In this document: in pieces, positions 40,282 to 49,628 of the stretch
Layout: every line of letters begins with the position of its first letter
Position numbering within the stretch: the first letter of the stretch is position 1
Assembly: GCF_041021955.1 (NCBI RefSeq)
Contig: NZ_CP158375.1
Coordinates: 1,116,001 to 1,180,000 of the forward strand
From: Caulobacter sp. 73W
Lineage (GTDB): Bacteria; Pseudomonadota; Alphaproteobacteria; Caulobacterales; Caulobacteraceae
Length of the DNA stretch: 64,000 bases
Direction of reading: 5' to 3'
Made by a program: the position numbers and the translations under genes
The notes under the pieces: generated by a model
Databases searched by the model: none
What the model saw: only the letters and a program-made list of their open reading frames with translations
Told to the model about the DNA's origin: nothing

Positions 40282-41849
40282 GCATGAACTCTGTCGGCCG
40301 TCCCACCCGGCCTGAAGCCCCCGCCAACGACATGCCGACCGCCACCCTGACCGGGGGCCGCGGCCTGCTGCAGGACGAGCCGCTGATCTTCGAACTGGGC
40401 GGCTGGGACAAGTCGGGCGTCGACCTGCCCGAGGCCACCGGCGTCGACGACGCCCTGGACGGCCTGCTGCGTCACGATCCGATCGGCCTGCCCGGCCTGT
40501 CGGAGCCGGAGACCATGCGCCACTACGTGCGCCTGTCGCAGAAGAACCACGCCATCGACCTGGCGCTCTATCCGCTGGGTTCGTGCACGATGAAGCACAA
40601 CCCGCGCCTGAACGAGAAGATGGCGCGCCTGCCGGGCTTCTCGGACATCCACCCGCTGCAGCCGGTCTCCACCGTGCAGGGCGCGCTGGGCCTGATGGAC
40701 CAGTTGGCCCACTGGCTGAAGACCCTGACCGGCATGCCCGCCGTGGCGCTGTCGCCCAAGGCCGGCGCCCATGGCGAGCTGTGCGGCCTTCTGGCTATCC
40801 GCGCCGCCCATGAGGCCAACGGCCAGGGCCACCGCAAGACGGTGCTGGCCCCGACCAGCGCCCACGGCACCAACCCGGCCACCGCCGCCTTCGCCGGCTA
40901 CACGGTCAAGGAAATCGGCCAGACCGATGACGGCCGCGTCGACCTCGCCGACCTGGCCGCCAAGCTGGGCCCGGACGTGGCGGCCATCATGGTCACCAAC
41001 CCCAACACCTGCGGCCTGTTCGAGCGCGAGGTGATCGAGATCGCCCGCCTGACCCACGAGGCCGGGGCCTACTTCTACTGCGACGGCGCCAACTTCAACG
41101 CCATCGTCGGCCGGGTGCGCCCGGGCGACCTGGGCGTCGACGCCATGCACATCAACCTGCACAAGACCTTCTCGACGCCCCACGGCGGCGGTGGTCCGGG
41201 CGCGGGTCCGGTGGTGCTGTCGGAGGCCCTCGCCGCCTACGCCCCCACCCCGTGGGTCGTGCACGACGGCGACAGCTTCAAGCTGGTCGAGCACGAGGTC
41301 GAGGAGGCTTCGGCCGCCTTCGGCCGCCTGACCGCCTTCAACGGCCAGATGGGCATGTATGTCCGCGCCCTGTCCTACATGCTGTCGCACGGCGCCGACG
41401 GCCTGCGTCAGGTGGCCGAGGACGCCGTCCTCAACGCCAACTACATCAAGGCGCGACTGTCCGACGTGATGAGCCCGGCCTTCCCGGACGGCCCGTGCAT
41501 GCACGAGGCCCTGTTCGACGACAGCTGGCTGGAAGGCACCGGGGTGACCACGCTCGATTTCGCCAAGGCGATGATCGACGAGGGCTTCCACCCGATGACC
41601 ATGTACTTCCCGCTGGTGGTCCACGGCGCGATGCTGATCGAGCCGACCGAGACCGAGTCGAAGTACGAGCTGGACCGCTTCATCACCGCGCTGCGGGCTC
41701 TGGCGAACGCCGCCAAGGCCGGCGATGTGGACCGCTTCAAGAATGCGCCGACCCAGGCGCCTTTGCGACGCCTTGATGAAACTCTTGCGGCACGTAAGCC
41801 ACGGTTGAAGTGGACTCCTGTGTCCCCGGCGCCACTGGCGGCGGAATAG
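40278..41849 (+). CDS. gcvPB: Glycine dehydrogenase (decarboxylating) subunit 2
   Basis: 523 residues, the catalytic half of the split P protein. The PLP Lys is about K296 in [16 protein letters not shown]. Decarboxylates glycine and loads the aminomethyl onto GcvH. The first ~20 residues ([14 protein letters not shown]) are variable. Dihydrolipoamide dehydrogenase is encoded elsewhere. Confidence 0.95.
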   Translation: MSMNSVGRPTRPEAPANDMPTATLTGGRGLLQDEPLIFELGGWDKSGVDLPEATGVDDALDGLLRHDPIGLPGLSEPETMRHYVRLSQKNHAIDLALYPLGSCTMKHNPRLNEKMARLPGFSDIHPLQPVSTVQGALGLMDQLAHWLKTLTGMPAVALSPKAGAHGELCGLLAIRAAHEANGQGHRKTVLAPTSAHGTNPATAAFAGYTVKEIGQTDDGRVDLADLAAKLGPDVAAIMVTNPNTCGLFEREVIEIARLTHEAGAYFYCDGANFNAIVGRVRPGDLGVDAMHINLHKTFSTPHGGGGPGAGPVVLSEALAAYAPTPWVVHDGDSFKLVEHEVEEASAAFGRLTAFNGQMGMYVRALSYMLSHGADGLRQVAEDAVLNANYIKARLSDVMSPAFPDGPCMHEALFDDSWLEGTGVTTLDFAKAMIDEGFHPMTMYFPLVVHGAMLIEPTETESKYELDRFITALRALANAAKAGDVDRFKNAPTQAPLRRLDETLAARKPRLKWTPVSPAPLAAE

Positions 41850-41951
41850 GGGATTAAGTTTCGTTAAGGCGCAACAGGCGTCCTTTACGGCGCGTTCCGG
41901 GGTTCTCATATCCCGGTTGTCCGGCGCCGATCCTGAGTCCATCTGGAGACG

Positions 41952-41970
41952 CGACGGGTCCTCCCCGTCG
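41952..41970 (+). promoter_or_regulatory. Short hairpin just before a small membrane-protein start
   Basis: A 7-bp perfect stem (CGACGGG with CCCGTCG, 5-base loop) ends 7 bases before the next ATG, where a ribosome site would be expected but is not seen. It has no T run. It may affect translation of the downstream gene, or be chance in GC-rich DNA. Confidence 0.3.
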
Positions 41971-41977
41971 TGTCCCT

Positions 41978-42388
41978 ATGCAGATCGCCCTGACCCTCTC
42001 GATGCCGCGCGCACGCCAGTCCGACGACTTCGCCCGAGCCCTGCTCGCGCGCGCGTCGCGTTGGCTGCTGCTCATCGTCGGCGGGCTGCTGATCCTGGCG
42101 GGCTTCCTGATCGCGCCCCTGCCGGGGCCGCTGGGCGTGCCGCTGACCGTGGTCGGCCTGATGCTGGTGCTGCGCAACTCGTTCTGGGCGCGCAAGCAGT
42201 TCATCAAGGTGCAGCGCGCTCACCCCAAGATGATCTTTCCCTTGCGGCGCCTGCTGCGCCGCGAGCCGGAAGTGCTGCAGGTCGCCTGGCAGCAGGCCCT
42301 GCGCATCGAGCGGCTGATCATCCCCCGCCGCTGGCGCGTCGCCGTCCGGTGGCGCCGGTCCCTACGGCGCAAGAGCCGGCGGGTTTAG
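41978..42388 (+). CDS. Small membrane protein, PGPGW-like
   Basis: 136 residues: two closely spaced membrane segments (WLLLIVGGLLILAGFLIA and VPLTVVGLMLVLRN) joined by PLPGPLG, then a very basic C-terminal half (RRLLRREPE, RRWRVAVRWRRSLRRKSRR). The PGP turn recalls the PGPGW family of putative transmembrane proteins. The basic tail would lie in the cytoplasm and could touch nucleic acid or lipid head groups. Function unknown. No clear ribosome site; M9 is an alternative start. Confidence 0.65.
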   Translation: MQIALTLSMPRARQSDDFARALLARASRWLLLIVGGLLILAGFLIAPLPGPLGVPLTVVGLMLVLRNSFWARKQFIKVQRAHPKMIFPLRRLLRREPEVLQVAWQQALRIERLIIPRRWRVAVRWRRSLRRKSRRV

Positions 42389-42408
42389 AGCGGGGAATTC
42401 CCCGCCAG

Positions 42409-42544
42409 CCTTCCTCGCCCTCGTGGCGAGGATCCCTGTGTCCGCCGCCTCAATCGCCCCTCTCGTAACTCCGCCACCTCCGCAGTTCCGCGGCTGGCTT
42501 CATGCCGGCTGACAGAGGGGCCCTCGCCACAAGGGCGAGGGAGG
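42409..42544. repeat. Long inverted repeat (34-nt arms) between convergent genes
   Basis: The left arm 42409-42442 (CCTTCCTCGCCCTCGTGGCG onward) and the right arm 42511-42544 are reverse complements with about five mismatches, separated by 68 bases. It lies between the PGPGW-like gene and the convergent ATP synthase operon. It resembles in style, but not sequence, the other palindromes at convergent gene ends in this window. I see no gene in the 42389-42629 gap apart from this and the atpF terminator. Confidence 0.7.
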
Positions 42545-42572
42545 CGGAGGGCGGCGTAGCAATCAGCCCAAA

Positions 42573-42604
42573 GAAAAAGGGCGCCTCCTTTCGGAGACGC
42601 CCTT
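42573..42604 (-). terminator. Terminator of the F0 ATP synthase operon
   Basis: On the minus strand AAGGGCG-TCTCC pairs with GGAG-CGCCCTT around a GAAA loop, and is followed by TTTTTC. It begins 26 bases after the atpF stop. Confidence 0.85.
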
Positions 42605-42629
42605 CGATCTTCTCGGCTCAACCCCGCTG

Positions 42630-43127
42630 CTATTGCAACTTGGCTCCGGCCACTTGCTTGACGGCGGCGTCGACCAGCGGGTCCGTGTCGCCCAGGCGGG
42701 CGACCAGGATCTGCTCGGCGGCGGCCACGGCCAGGTCGGCGGCGGCGGCCTTCACCTGGGCGGAGGCCTCGGCTTCAGCGGCGGCGATCTTGCGTTCGGC
42801 CAGTTCGGCGCGACGCTTGATCTGCTCTTCCAGCTTGGCCTGGGCTTCCGTCGCCAGACGCTTGGCGTCGGCTTCGGCGGCGGCCAGCATCTCGGCGGCC
42901 TGACGCTCGGAAGCGTCACGCTGGGCCTTGATGTCGGCGAGCAGGGCCTGGGCCTCGGCGCGCAGCTTGGCGGCTTCGTCCAGCTCGGCCTGGATCTTGG
43001 CCGCATGGCCGTCCAGAGCGCCGAACAGCGCGCCCGGCAGCACCTTCAGAACGACCAGCAGGCCGAAGAAGAGCACCAGGGCGACCAGCACCCAGAACTC
43101 GGGGTTGGACAGTTGGAACAGTCCCAT
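42630..43127 (-). CDS. atpF: ATP synthase F0 subunit b
   Basis: 165 residues: one membrane helix ([20 protein letters not shown]) followed by a long charged Ala-rich helix that forms the peripheral stalk. In alphaproteobacteria b pairs with b', encoded just upstream. Last gene of the operon, with a terminator following. Confidence 0.93.
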   Translation of the reverse strand: MGLFQLSNPEFWVLVALVLFFGLLVVLKVLPGALFGALDGHAAKIQAELDEAAKLRAEAQALLADIKAQRDASERQAAEMLAAAEADAKRLATEAQAKLEEQIKRRAELAERKIAAAEAEASAQVKAAAADLAVAAAEQILVARLGDTDPLVDAAVKQVAGAKLQ

Positions 43128-43137
43128 GTCCGTCTCC

Positions 43138-43689
43138 TTAAGCCGACAGCTTGGCCAGCGCGGCGTTCACCTCGGCGGAGGTGGCGGCCTTGCCGGTCAG
43201 CTTGGCGGTGATCGCCTGGGCGGTGTCCGACGCGATGGTCTTCACATTGCCCATGGCCGCATCGCGCGAGGCGCGGATACGGGCCTCGGCGGCCTCAAGC
43301 TTTTCGGCCAGAGCGGCGTCTTCCTTGGCCTGACGCGCGGCGGCTTCGGCTTGCGCCTTGGCCTTCGCGTCGGCTGCGGTGCGCAGGGCCTTGCCGCGAG
43401 CCTCGGCCAGTTCGGCAGCGGCCGCCTGGCTCTGGACTTCGGCTTCGTCGCGCAGTTTGCGAGCGTCGGCGATGTCGCCGGCGATCTTGTCCGCGCGCCC
43501 CTCGATGGCGCCGCCCACCTTGGGCAGCAGCATCTTGGACAGCACCACGTACAGGACGACGAAGATCAGGAGCAGCCAGACGATCTGGCCCGCCCAATGC
43601 TCGAACTGCAGCTGCGGCAGGCCGCCGGAGCCGTGAGCTTCGGGCGCGCCGGTCGTTTCGGTCACGCCGTGGTTTTCCGTCGTCGCCAT
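43138..43689 (-). CDS. ATP synthase F0 subunit b'
   Basis: 183 residues. A 25-residue N-terminal extension precedes the membrane helix ([20 protein letters not shown]) and then the long stalk helix ([19 protein letters not shown]). The longer N-terminus and the separate gene identify the b' form of photosynthetic and alphaproteobacterial synthases. It forms a heterodimeric stalk with b, whose gene is 10 bases downstream. Confidence 0.92.
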   Translation of the reverse strand: MATTENHGVTETTGAPEAHGSGGLPQLQFEHWAGQIVWLLLIFVVLYVVLSKMLLPKVGGAIEGRADKIAGDIADARKLRDEAEVQSQAAAAELAEARGKALRTAADAKAKAQAEAAARQAKEDAALAEKLEAAEARIRASRDAAMGNVKTIASDTAQAITAKLTGKAATSAEVNAALAKLSA

Positions 43690-43715
43690 AGGAGGACGAG
43701 GTCCCTCTTAAGCGA

Positions 43716-43940
43716 TTAGGAGAACAGGATCAGGAAGGCGATGACGAGGGCGAAGATGCCCAGGGCTTCGGTCAGAGCCATGCCCAGGAACAGCATCGGA
43801 CGCTCTTGAGCGGCGGCCGACGGGTTGCGCAGAGCGCCCTGGAAATAGTTGCCGAACATCACGCCCAGGCCGACGCCCGCGCCGATCATGCCCAGCATCG
43901 CAAGGCCAGCGCCGATGTACTTCGCGGCTTCAGCTTCCAT
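43716..43940 (-). CDS. atpE: ATP synthase F0 subunit c
   Basis: 74 residues forming a two-helix hairpin of the rotor ring. Helix 1 is Gly/Ala-rich (GAGLAMLGMIGAGVGLGVMF), the loop has RNPSAAAQ, and helix 2 holds the proton-carrying carboxylate E58 in MALTEALGIF. No sodium-binding signature is obvious, so proton coupling is expected. Confidence 0.96.
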   Translation of the reverse strand: MEAEAAKYIGAGLAMLGMIGAGVGLGVMFGNYFQGALRNPSAAAQERPMLFLGMALTEALGIFALVIAFLILFS

Positions 43941-43995
43941 TGTCTTAGTCCTTTAGGTCGAATGGATGGAGGTAAGAGGTAGTTGGCCGTGAGCC

Positions 43996-44757
43996 TTAGT
44001 GGCTGTCCAGGTTCACGACGTCGTTGAGGTAAACGCAGGTCAGCACGGCGAACACGAAGGCCTGCAGGAAGGCCACCATGAACTCCAGCGCCGTCAGGGC
44101 GACGACCGAGCTCAGTGCGAGCGCCGAGCCGGCCCAGCCGAGGATGCCGAGCGAACCCATGGCCACTACGAAACCGGCGAAGATCTTCAGCACCACGTGA
44201 CCGCCCAGCATGTTGCCGAACAGACGAAGGCCGAGGGTCACGGGACGGATCAGGAAGGACAGGATCTCGATCGGAACCAGCAGGAAGTACAGCGGCCACG
44301 GCACGCCCGACGGGGCGAACAGCTTGAAGAACTTGAAGCCGTTCTTGGCGAAGCCTACGCCGACCACGGTGAGAATGACCATCATGCCGAGGGTCAGGGT
44401 CACGGCCAGCTGCGAGGTGGCGGTGAAGACCAGGAACATGCCCAGCATGTTCATGAACAGCACGAAGGAGAACAGGGTGAAGACGAAGGGCAGGTACTTC
44501 TTGCCCTCGTGGCCGATGATAGACGAGGTCAGGCTGTTGACCAGGCCATAGAGCATCTCGCCCACGGTCTGCAGGCGGCCCGGGACCACCGCGCCGCGGC
44601 CGGCGGCCGCGAAGAACAGGATGACCAGAACGGCGGCGGCCAGCATGGCGGCCACGGAGTTCGTGATCGAAAGGTCGACAAGGCCCAGCCCGGGAACGTT
44701 CACGGGCGGCAGCTCCACGACCTTCGCGATCTGGAACTGGTGCATCGGATCGGCCAT
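43996..44757 (-). CDS. atpB: ATP synthase F0 subunit a
   Basis: 253 residues, five to six membrane helices. The essential Arg is R178 in GLRLFGNMLGGH, which faces the c ring. PWPLYFLLVPIEILSFLIRP is also conserved. It forms the proton half-channels. It is separated from atpE by 55 bases and preceded by atpI after 5 bases. Confidence 0.95.
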   Translation of the reverse strand: MADPMHQFQIAKVVELPPVNVPGLGLVDLSITNSVAAMLAAAVLVILFFAAAGRGAVVPGRLQTVGEMLYGLVNSLTSSIIGHEGKKYLPFVFTLFSFVLFMNMLGMFLVFTATSQLAVTLTLGMMVILTVVGVGFAKNGFKFFKLFAPSGVPWPLYFLLVPIEILSFLIRPVTLGLRLFGNMLGGHVVLKIFAGFVVAMGSLGILGWAGSALALSSVVALTALEFMVAFLQAFVFAVLTCVYLNDVVNLDSH

Positions 44758-44762
44758 CGGCC

Positions 44763-45125
44763 TTACGCGTCCCCTGGTTTGGCCCCGACATCGGGACCGT
44801 CGTTGGTTTCAGTTGCGGCCTTGAGAGCCGCCTTGGCGCTCAGCTGGGATGCGCGACGCACCACCAGGAACACCGAAAGCCCCGTGCCGATCAGCACGCC
44901 GCCGATCAGGCCCCAGGGCCTTGTGCCGGCGTAGTGGTCGAGCGCCCAGCCAAGGCCGAGACCGCCCAATACGCCGCCAAGCAGATCCGCCAGAAGGCGG
45001 TAACCGTCGCTCGCCCCCTTTTCCACGGAACCCGCGGGTTTGGGAGCGTCCCTGGCCTCGACTGCGGCGAGCCGTGCGTCGAGGCTCCTGAGAGCCTCAT
45101 CGTGCGGTTCGTCGGCCTTGGACAT
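44763..45125 (-). CDS. atpI: AtpI/AtpZ-like ATP synthase assembly protein
   Basis: 120 residues: a charged N-terminus (SLDARLAAVEARDAPKP), then two membrane helices (GGVLGGLGLGWALDHY, WGLIGGVLIGTGLSVFLVV). Small proteins at the head of F0 operons of this type help c-ring assembly or magnesium handling. The start MSKADEPHDE is chosen for family fit; 12 more codons upstream are open. First gene of the atpI-B-E-b'-b operon; the F1 genes lie elsewhere. Confidence 0.85.
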   Translation of the reverse strand: MSKADEPHDEALRSLDARLAAVEARDAPKPAGSVEKGASDGYRLLADLLGGVLGGLGLGWALDHYAGTRPWGLIGGVLIGTGLSVFLVVRRASQLSAKAALKAATETNDGPDVGAKPGDA

Positions 45126-45190
45126 GGGAAGGGTCAGGTCCGAGTTCGGCCGCGAAAACAATTCCGCGCCCGGGCTTGATCGGGGCGGAA

Positions 45191-45217
45191 CCTATAGATC
45201 GGACCCCTCAGCGTCAA
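45191..45217 (-). promoter_or_regulatory. Predicted housekeeping promoter of the F0 operon
   Basis: On the minus strand TTGACGC is followed after 12 bases by TCTATAGG. This fits the Caulobacter sigma-73 consensus TTGACGS-N10-14-GCTANAWC exactly at -35 and partly at -10. It ends 65 bases before the atpI start. Confidence 0.6.
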
Positions 45218-45271
45218 GGCTGGTTAGGGGTTCATTAAGCCCCTGAAAACGCGAGGGATTTCCGCAGCGGA

Positions 45272-45307
45272 AACGAGAAAGGCCCTCCTCCGCGCGGGAG
45301 AAGGGCC
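45272..45307 (-). terminator. Terminator downstream of mdh
   Basis: An 11-bp GC-rich stem (45281-45291 with 45297-45307, one mismatch) with a 5-base loop; on the minus strand it is followed by TTTCTCGTTT. It begins 29 bases after the mdh stop. Confidence 0.75.
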
Positions 45308-45336
45308 CTCTTGGATTCCGCTGAATGCGGCGAAGC

Positions 45337-46311
<975 letters not shown>

Positions 46312-46340
46312 TCAAAAAATCAGGGGATAAGTCGCCGGGC

Positions 46341-46369
46341 GGTCTAGCTCCGCGTGGCCCCAGGCGCAA
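46341..46369 (-). promoter_or_regulatory. Predicted mdh promoter
   Basis: On the minus strand TTGCGCC, 14 bases, then GCTAGACC. The -10 matches seven of eight positions of the Caulobacter consensus GCTANAWC and the -35 is a fair match to TTGACGS. It lies 42 bases upstream of the mdh ATG. Confidence 0.6.
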
Positions 46370-46455
46370 GCGATGCGGTTGCGACGCACTGGACTTTTTG
46401 CGCCGCGAAATGCCCGATGAGTGAAAAGCGATAAGTCAGGGGGCAGCGCGCAGTC

Positions 46456-47497
46456 ATGGCCAAGACCGACCCGGGAAACTTCTTCGAGGACTTCCGCCTC
46501 GGCCAGAACTCTCGTCCACGCGACGCCTCGCACGGTCACCACCGGCGACGTGGCGCTCTACACCGCCCTGCACGGCCCGCGCTTCGCCCTGTTCTCCTCC
46601 GACGAATTCGCGCGCGGCTGCGGCCTGCCGGGCGCGCCCCTAGACCCGCTGCTGGTGTTTCACATGGTGTTCGGCAAGAGCGTGCCCGACATCAGCCTGA
46701 ACGCCGTGGCCAACCTGGGCTACGCCGAGGGCCGCTTCCTGGCGCCGGTCTATCCGGGCGACACCCTGGCGGCCGTGTCTCAGGTCATCGGCCTGAAGGA
46801 GAACTCCAACGGCAAGACCGGCGTCGTCCACGTCCGCACCACCGGAACCAACCAGCGCGGCGAGCCGGTGCTGTCCTATGTCCGCTGGGTGATGGTGCGA
46901 AAGAGCGACCTGTCAGCCCGGGTCGAGCAAGCCGCGCCCGAGCTGAAGCCAGCCCTGGACGCCGCCGATCTGGTCGTCCCGCCCAGCCTCGACTTCGCCG
47001 CCTATGACCACGCCCTCGCCGGTTCGCCCCACGTCTTCGAGGACTACGAGATCGGCGAGCGGATCGACCATGTGGACGGCATGGCGGTCGAGGAGGCCGA
47101 GCACGCCACGGCCACCCGCCTCTACCAGAACACCGCCAAGGTCCACTTCAACCAGTTCGAGCGGGCGAAGGACCCGTCCGGCCGCCGGCTGGTCTATGGC
47201 GGGGTGATCATCTCCACCGCCAAGGCGTTGTCCTTCAACGGCTTGCAGAACGCGGGCCTGATCGTGGGAATCAACGGCGGCAGGCACGTGAACCCGTACT
47301 TCGCGGGCGCCACCGTGTTCGCGTGGAGCGAGGTGCTGGACAAGGTCGACCTGGGCGTCTGCGGCGCCCTGCGGTTGCGTCTGGTGGCGACGAAGGACCG
47401 TATCTGCGAGGACTTCCCGGACAAGGATGACGCCGGCGCTTACCCGACCGACGTTATTCTCGATTTCGACTACTGGGTCGCGATTCCCAAGCGTTAG
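46456..47497 (+). pseudogene. MaoC-type double hot-dog hydratase (mesaconyl-CoA hydratase-like) with an apparent +1 frameshift
   Basis: The true N-terminus MAKTDPGNFFEDFRLGQ is in one frame and the remainder, from LVHATPRTVTTGDVALYTAL onward, in another. Removing one A at 46507-46508 joins them as FRLGQTLVHATP and gives 346 residues, the usual length of this double-MaoC family. The body has SDEFARGCGLPGAPLDPLLV and LNAVANLGYAEGRFL, which I associate with mesaconyl-CoA/beta-methylmalyl-CoA hydratases of the ethylmalonyl-CoA pathway. Either the gene is inactive or the sequence has a one-base error. A CitE/malyl-CoA-lyase-type gene lies 1.2 kb away. Confidence 0.75.
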
Positions 47498-47504
47498 GGC
47501 AAGC

Positions 47505-47930
47505 ATGCTGAACTTCGTCATCGACCCCGCCTTCCACGCCGCCTCGCACCGCATCGGCGTCCTCGACCTGTGCGAAATGCGCCTGCAGGACGACGCTCGC
47601 TGGCCCTGGGTGATCCTGGTCCCCCGCATCCCCGGCCTGGTGGAGATCGAGGATCTCAAGCCCCGCGACCGCAACCAGCTGATGGAAGAGATCGTCTGCG
47701 GCGGGACCGCCGTGCGCGCCATCGGCCAGGCCCTGGATATCCCGGTGGAGAAGCTGAACGTCGGCGGCCTGGGCAACATCACGCCGCAACTGCACCTGCA
47801 TGTCATCGGCCGCAGTCAGAGCGACCCGGCCTGGCCCGGCCCCGCCTGGGGCTACGGCTCGGGCGAGGCCTATGACGACAAGGCCCGCATCCTTGCGATC
47901 CAGGCGGTGAAGGACGCGATCAGGATTTAA
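47505..47930 (+). CDS. HIT-family protein
   Basis: 141 residues of the histidine-triad superfamily; the motif is QLHLHVIGR near residue 90. These proteins hydrolyse or transfer nucleotides (AMP-lysine-type or dinucleoside polyphosphates). The start MLNFVIDPAF is chosen for family fit and lies 7 bases after the MaoC-type gene's stop, suggesting one transcript. A palindromic repeat follows directly after the stop. Confidence 0.85.
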   Translation: MLNFVIDPAFHAASHRIGVLDLCEMRLQDDARWPWVILVPRIPGLVEIEDLKPRDRNQLMEEIVCGGTAVRAIGQALDIPVEKLNVGGLGNITPQLHLHVIGRSQSDPAWPGPAWGYGSGEAYDDKARILAIQAVKDAIRI

Positions 47931-48040
47931 CCTCCCTTCCCCCTTGATGGGGGAAGGGTCGGGGATGGGGGTGATGCGGCGGTGGACGACGAACCTCAGC
48001 AGTCACCCCCACCCTGCCCTCCCCCATCAAGGGGGAGGGT
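47931..48040. repeat. Interspersed palindromic repeat, copy 2
   Basis: 110 bases filling the gap between two convergent genes. Arms CCTCCCTTCCCCCTTGATGG and CCATCAAGGGGGAGGG are complementary. The interior has the same TGATGCGGCGGT and CTCAGCAG words, in the same order, as the copy at 10206-10324. Both copies begin within two bases to about 80 bases of a plus-strand stop and end 2-7 bases from a minus-strand stop. Confidence 0.78.
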
Positions 48041-48042
48041 CT

Positions 48043-48732
48043 CTAGCGACGCCGCTTGCCTTTGCCGCGCTTAGCCGTCGCCCTGCGCTTGACGGGCGCC
48101 TTGCGCTTCACGGTCGCCTTGGCGGGCGCCGCCTTCGCGGCGGGCGCGCCGGCCACGAACGGCCGGGTCGAGCTGCCGGGCGTGTAGCTGTCCCAGGCGG
48201 CGGAGATCGGGTCGCGGCGCGCCATCACGGCCCGCACCGATCCATCCTCGCGCATTTCGCCGGCCCAGCCGTCCGCGTCGGGGCGCAGGACCAGTCGCGT
48301 CGGCGTCGTCGGGTCCTTGCCCGGCAGGATGGCCACCACCTCGCCGCCGGCCTCGGTCAGCTCGTCCATGACGCCCAGGGTGGAGACCCCGCCGCGGCGC
48401 AGGTCGCGCCACGCCCCCTCCAGCCCGCTGTCCGTGGTCTGCGAGAACTGCAGGGCGTAGAGCCGCGCACCGGCCTGGTCGCTCAGAATCCAGCCGCCGT
48501 CCAGCCGTCCGCGCTGGCTCTGGGCCGCGCCAATTCGACCCTGAACGCGGGCGTCATAGACCGGCCCGACCTCTGCGGCCGGCGCCGCCTCATAGGGGCG
48601 CTCGATCTGCGGCTGCGGAGCCGGCGCGGCTTCGGCCGCCTCCTCGTCCGGCTGAGGGGGCGGGGCCTCCTGCGCCGCCGCCGGCAGGGCAAGGGCTGTG
48701 GAGATCAGCAGGGGAAGAAGGGCCCGGATCAT
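48043..48732 (-). CDS. Exported protein with basic lysine/arginine-rich tail, unknown function
   Basis: 229 residues: a signal peptide (MIRALLPLLISTALALPAAA), a Pro/Glu/Ala-rich acidic linker (residues ~22-50), a globular part (RGRLDGGWILSDQAGARLYA ... EMREDGSVRAVMARRD), then a strongly basic Ala/Lys/Arg/Pro tail (KATVKRKAPVKRR, KRGKGKRRR). The tail looks like histone-H1/AlgP-type repeats yet the protein is exported, so it may bind anionic envelope polymers. The ATG overlaps the CitE-type gene's TGA. No family recognised. Confidence 0.7.
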   Translation of the reverse strand: MIRALLPLLISTALALPAAAQEAPPPQPDEEAAEAAPAPQPQIERPYEAAPAAEVGPVYDARVQGRIGAAQSQRGRLDGGWILSDQAGARLYALQFSQTTDSGLEGAWRDLRRGGVSTLGVMDELTEAGGEVVAILPGKDPTTPTRLVLRPDADGWAGEMREDGSVRAVMARRDPISAAWDSYTPGSSTRPFVAGAPAAKAAPAKATVKRKAPVKRRATAKRGKGKRRR

Positions 48733-49598
48733 GCCGCCTCCGCCGTCGCGATGGCCTCGGCCACGGCGACCAGGCGCTGCGCCTGGGTCAGGTGCAGCAA
48801 CTCGGCCATCTTGCCGTCCACGCGGATCGCGCCCTTTCCGGCGTTCTCCGGCAGGGCGAAGGCCGCGATCACCGCCTGCGCCCAGGCGATCTCGCCCTCG
48901 GTGGGCGAGAAGGCGCGGTTGCAGCTCTTCAAGTGGCTGGGATGGATCAGGGTCTTGCCGTCGAAGCCGAAGTCGACGCCCTGGCGGCAGACGGCGTCCA
49001 GCGCCTCCAGGTCCTCGATGTCGTTATGCACCCCGTCGAGGATCGACAGGCCGTTCCCACGGGCGGCGGCCACGGCCAGGGACAGGATCGGCTGGAACGC
49101 CTCGCGCCGCGGCGTCTGACGGGCGCGCATCTCCTTGGCCAGGTCGTTGACGCCCATGACCCAAGCCGACAACCGCGTGGTCTTGGCGGTCGAGGCGATG
49201 TCCCACAGGTGGAAGGCGGCCTTGGCCGTCTCGATCATCGCCCACAGGCGCGCCTGGCCGGTCAGCGCGGCGTCGTAGAATCGCACGTCGTCGGCGTCGT
49301 TGACCTTGGGAACCAGGATGGCGTCGGGCCCCGCAGCGACCGCCGCTTCCAGGTCCGCCGCGCCATGGGGAGTGTCGCGGCCGTTGATGCGGATCACCAC
49401 CTCGCGGCGGCCGAAGCCGCCGGTCTTCACCGCCTCGACCGCCTGAGCGCGGGCGGCGTCCTTGGCCTCCGGCGCGACCGCGTCCTCAAGATCCAGGATC
49501 ACCACGTCGCACGGCAGGGTCCTGGCCTTCTCGATCGCCTTGAGATTCGAGGCGGGCATGTAGAGGGCGCTGCGGCGCGGCCTTGCGGCGTCGGTCAT
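48729..49598 (-). CDS. CitE/HpcH-family CoA-ester lyase (malyl-CoA lyase type)
   Basis: 289 residues of the HpcH/HpaI aldolase fold. RRSALYMPASNLKAIEKA at the N-terminus, DVVILDLEDAVAPEAK (metal-site Glu/Asp), IRINGRDTPHG and DAILVPKVNDADDV are characteristic of (3S)-malyl-CoA/beta-methylmalyl-CoA/citramalyl-CoA lyases. The substrate is not fixed by sequence. Proximity to a mesaconyl-CoA-hydratase-like gene and mdh suggests C4-C5 dicarboxyl-CoA metabolism. Confidence 0.83.
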   Translation of the reverse strand: MTDAARPRRSALYMPASNLKAIEKARTLPCDVVILDLEDAVAPEAKDAARAQAVEAVKTGGFGRREVVIRINGRDTPHGAADLEAAVAAGPDAILVPKVNDADDVRFYDAALTGQARLWAMIETAKAAFHLWDIASTAKTTRLSAWVMGVNDLAKEMRARQTPRREAFQPILSLAVAAARGNGLSILDGVHNDIEDLEALDAVCRQGVDFGFDGKTLIHPSHLKSCNRAFSPTEGEIAWAQAVIAAFALPENAGKGAIRVDGKMAELLHLTQAQRLVAVAEAIATAEAA

Positions 49599-49628
49599 TT
49601 GGGTCCCCCTAGAGTCGTCGGGGGAATC

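Noticed and set aside
41855..41870. TTAA-N6-TTAA after gcvPB, resembling a CtrA site
   Set aside because: The spacing is six, not seven, and no promoter-like sequence or cell-cycle gene follows.
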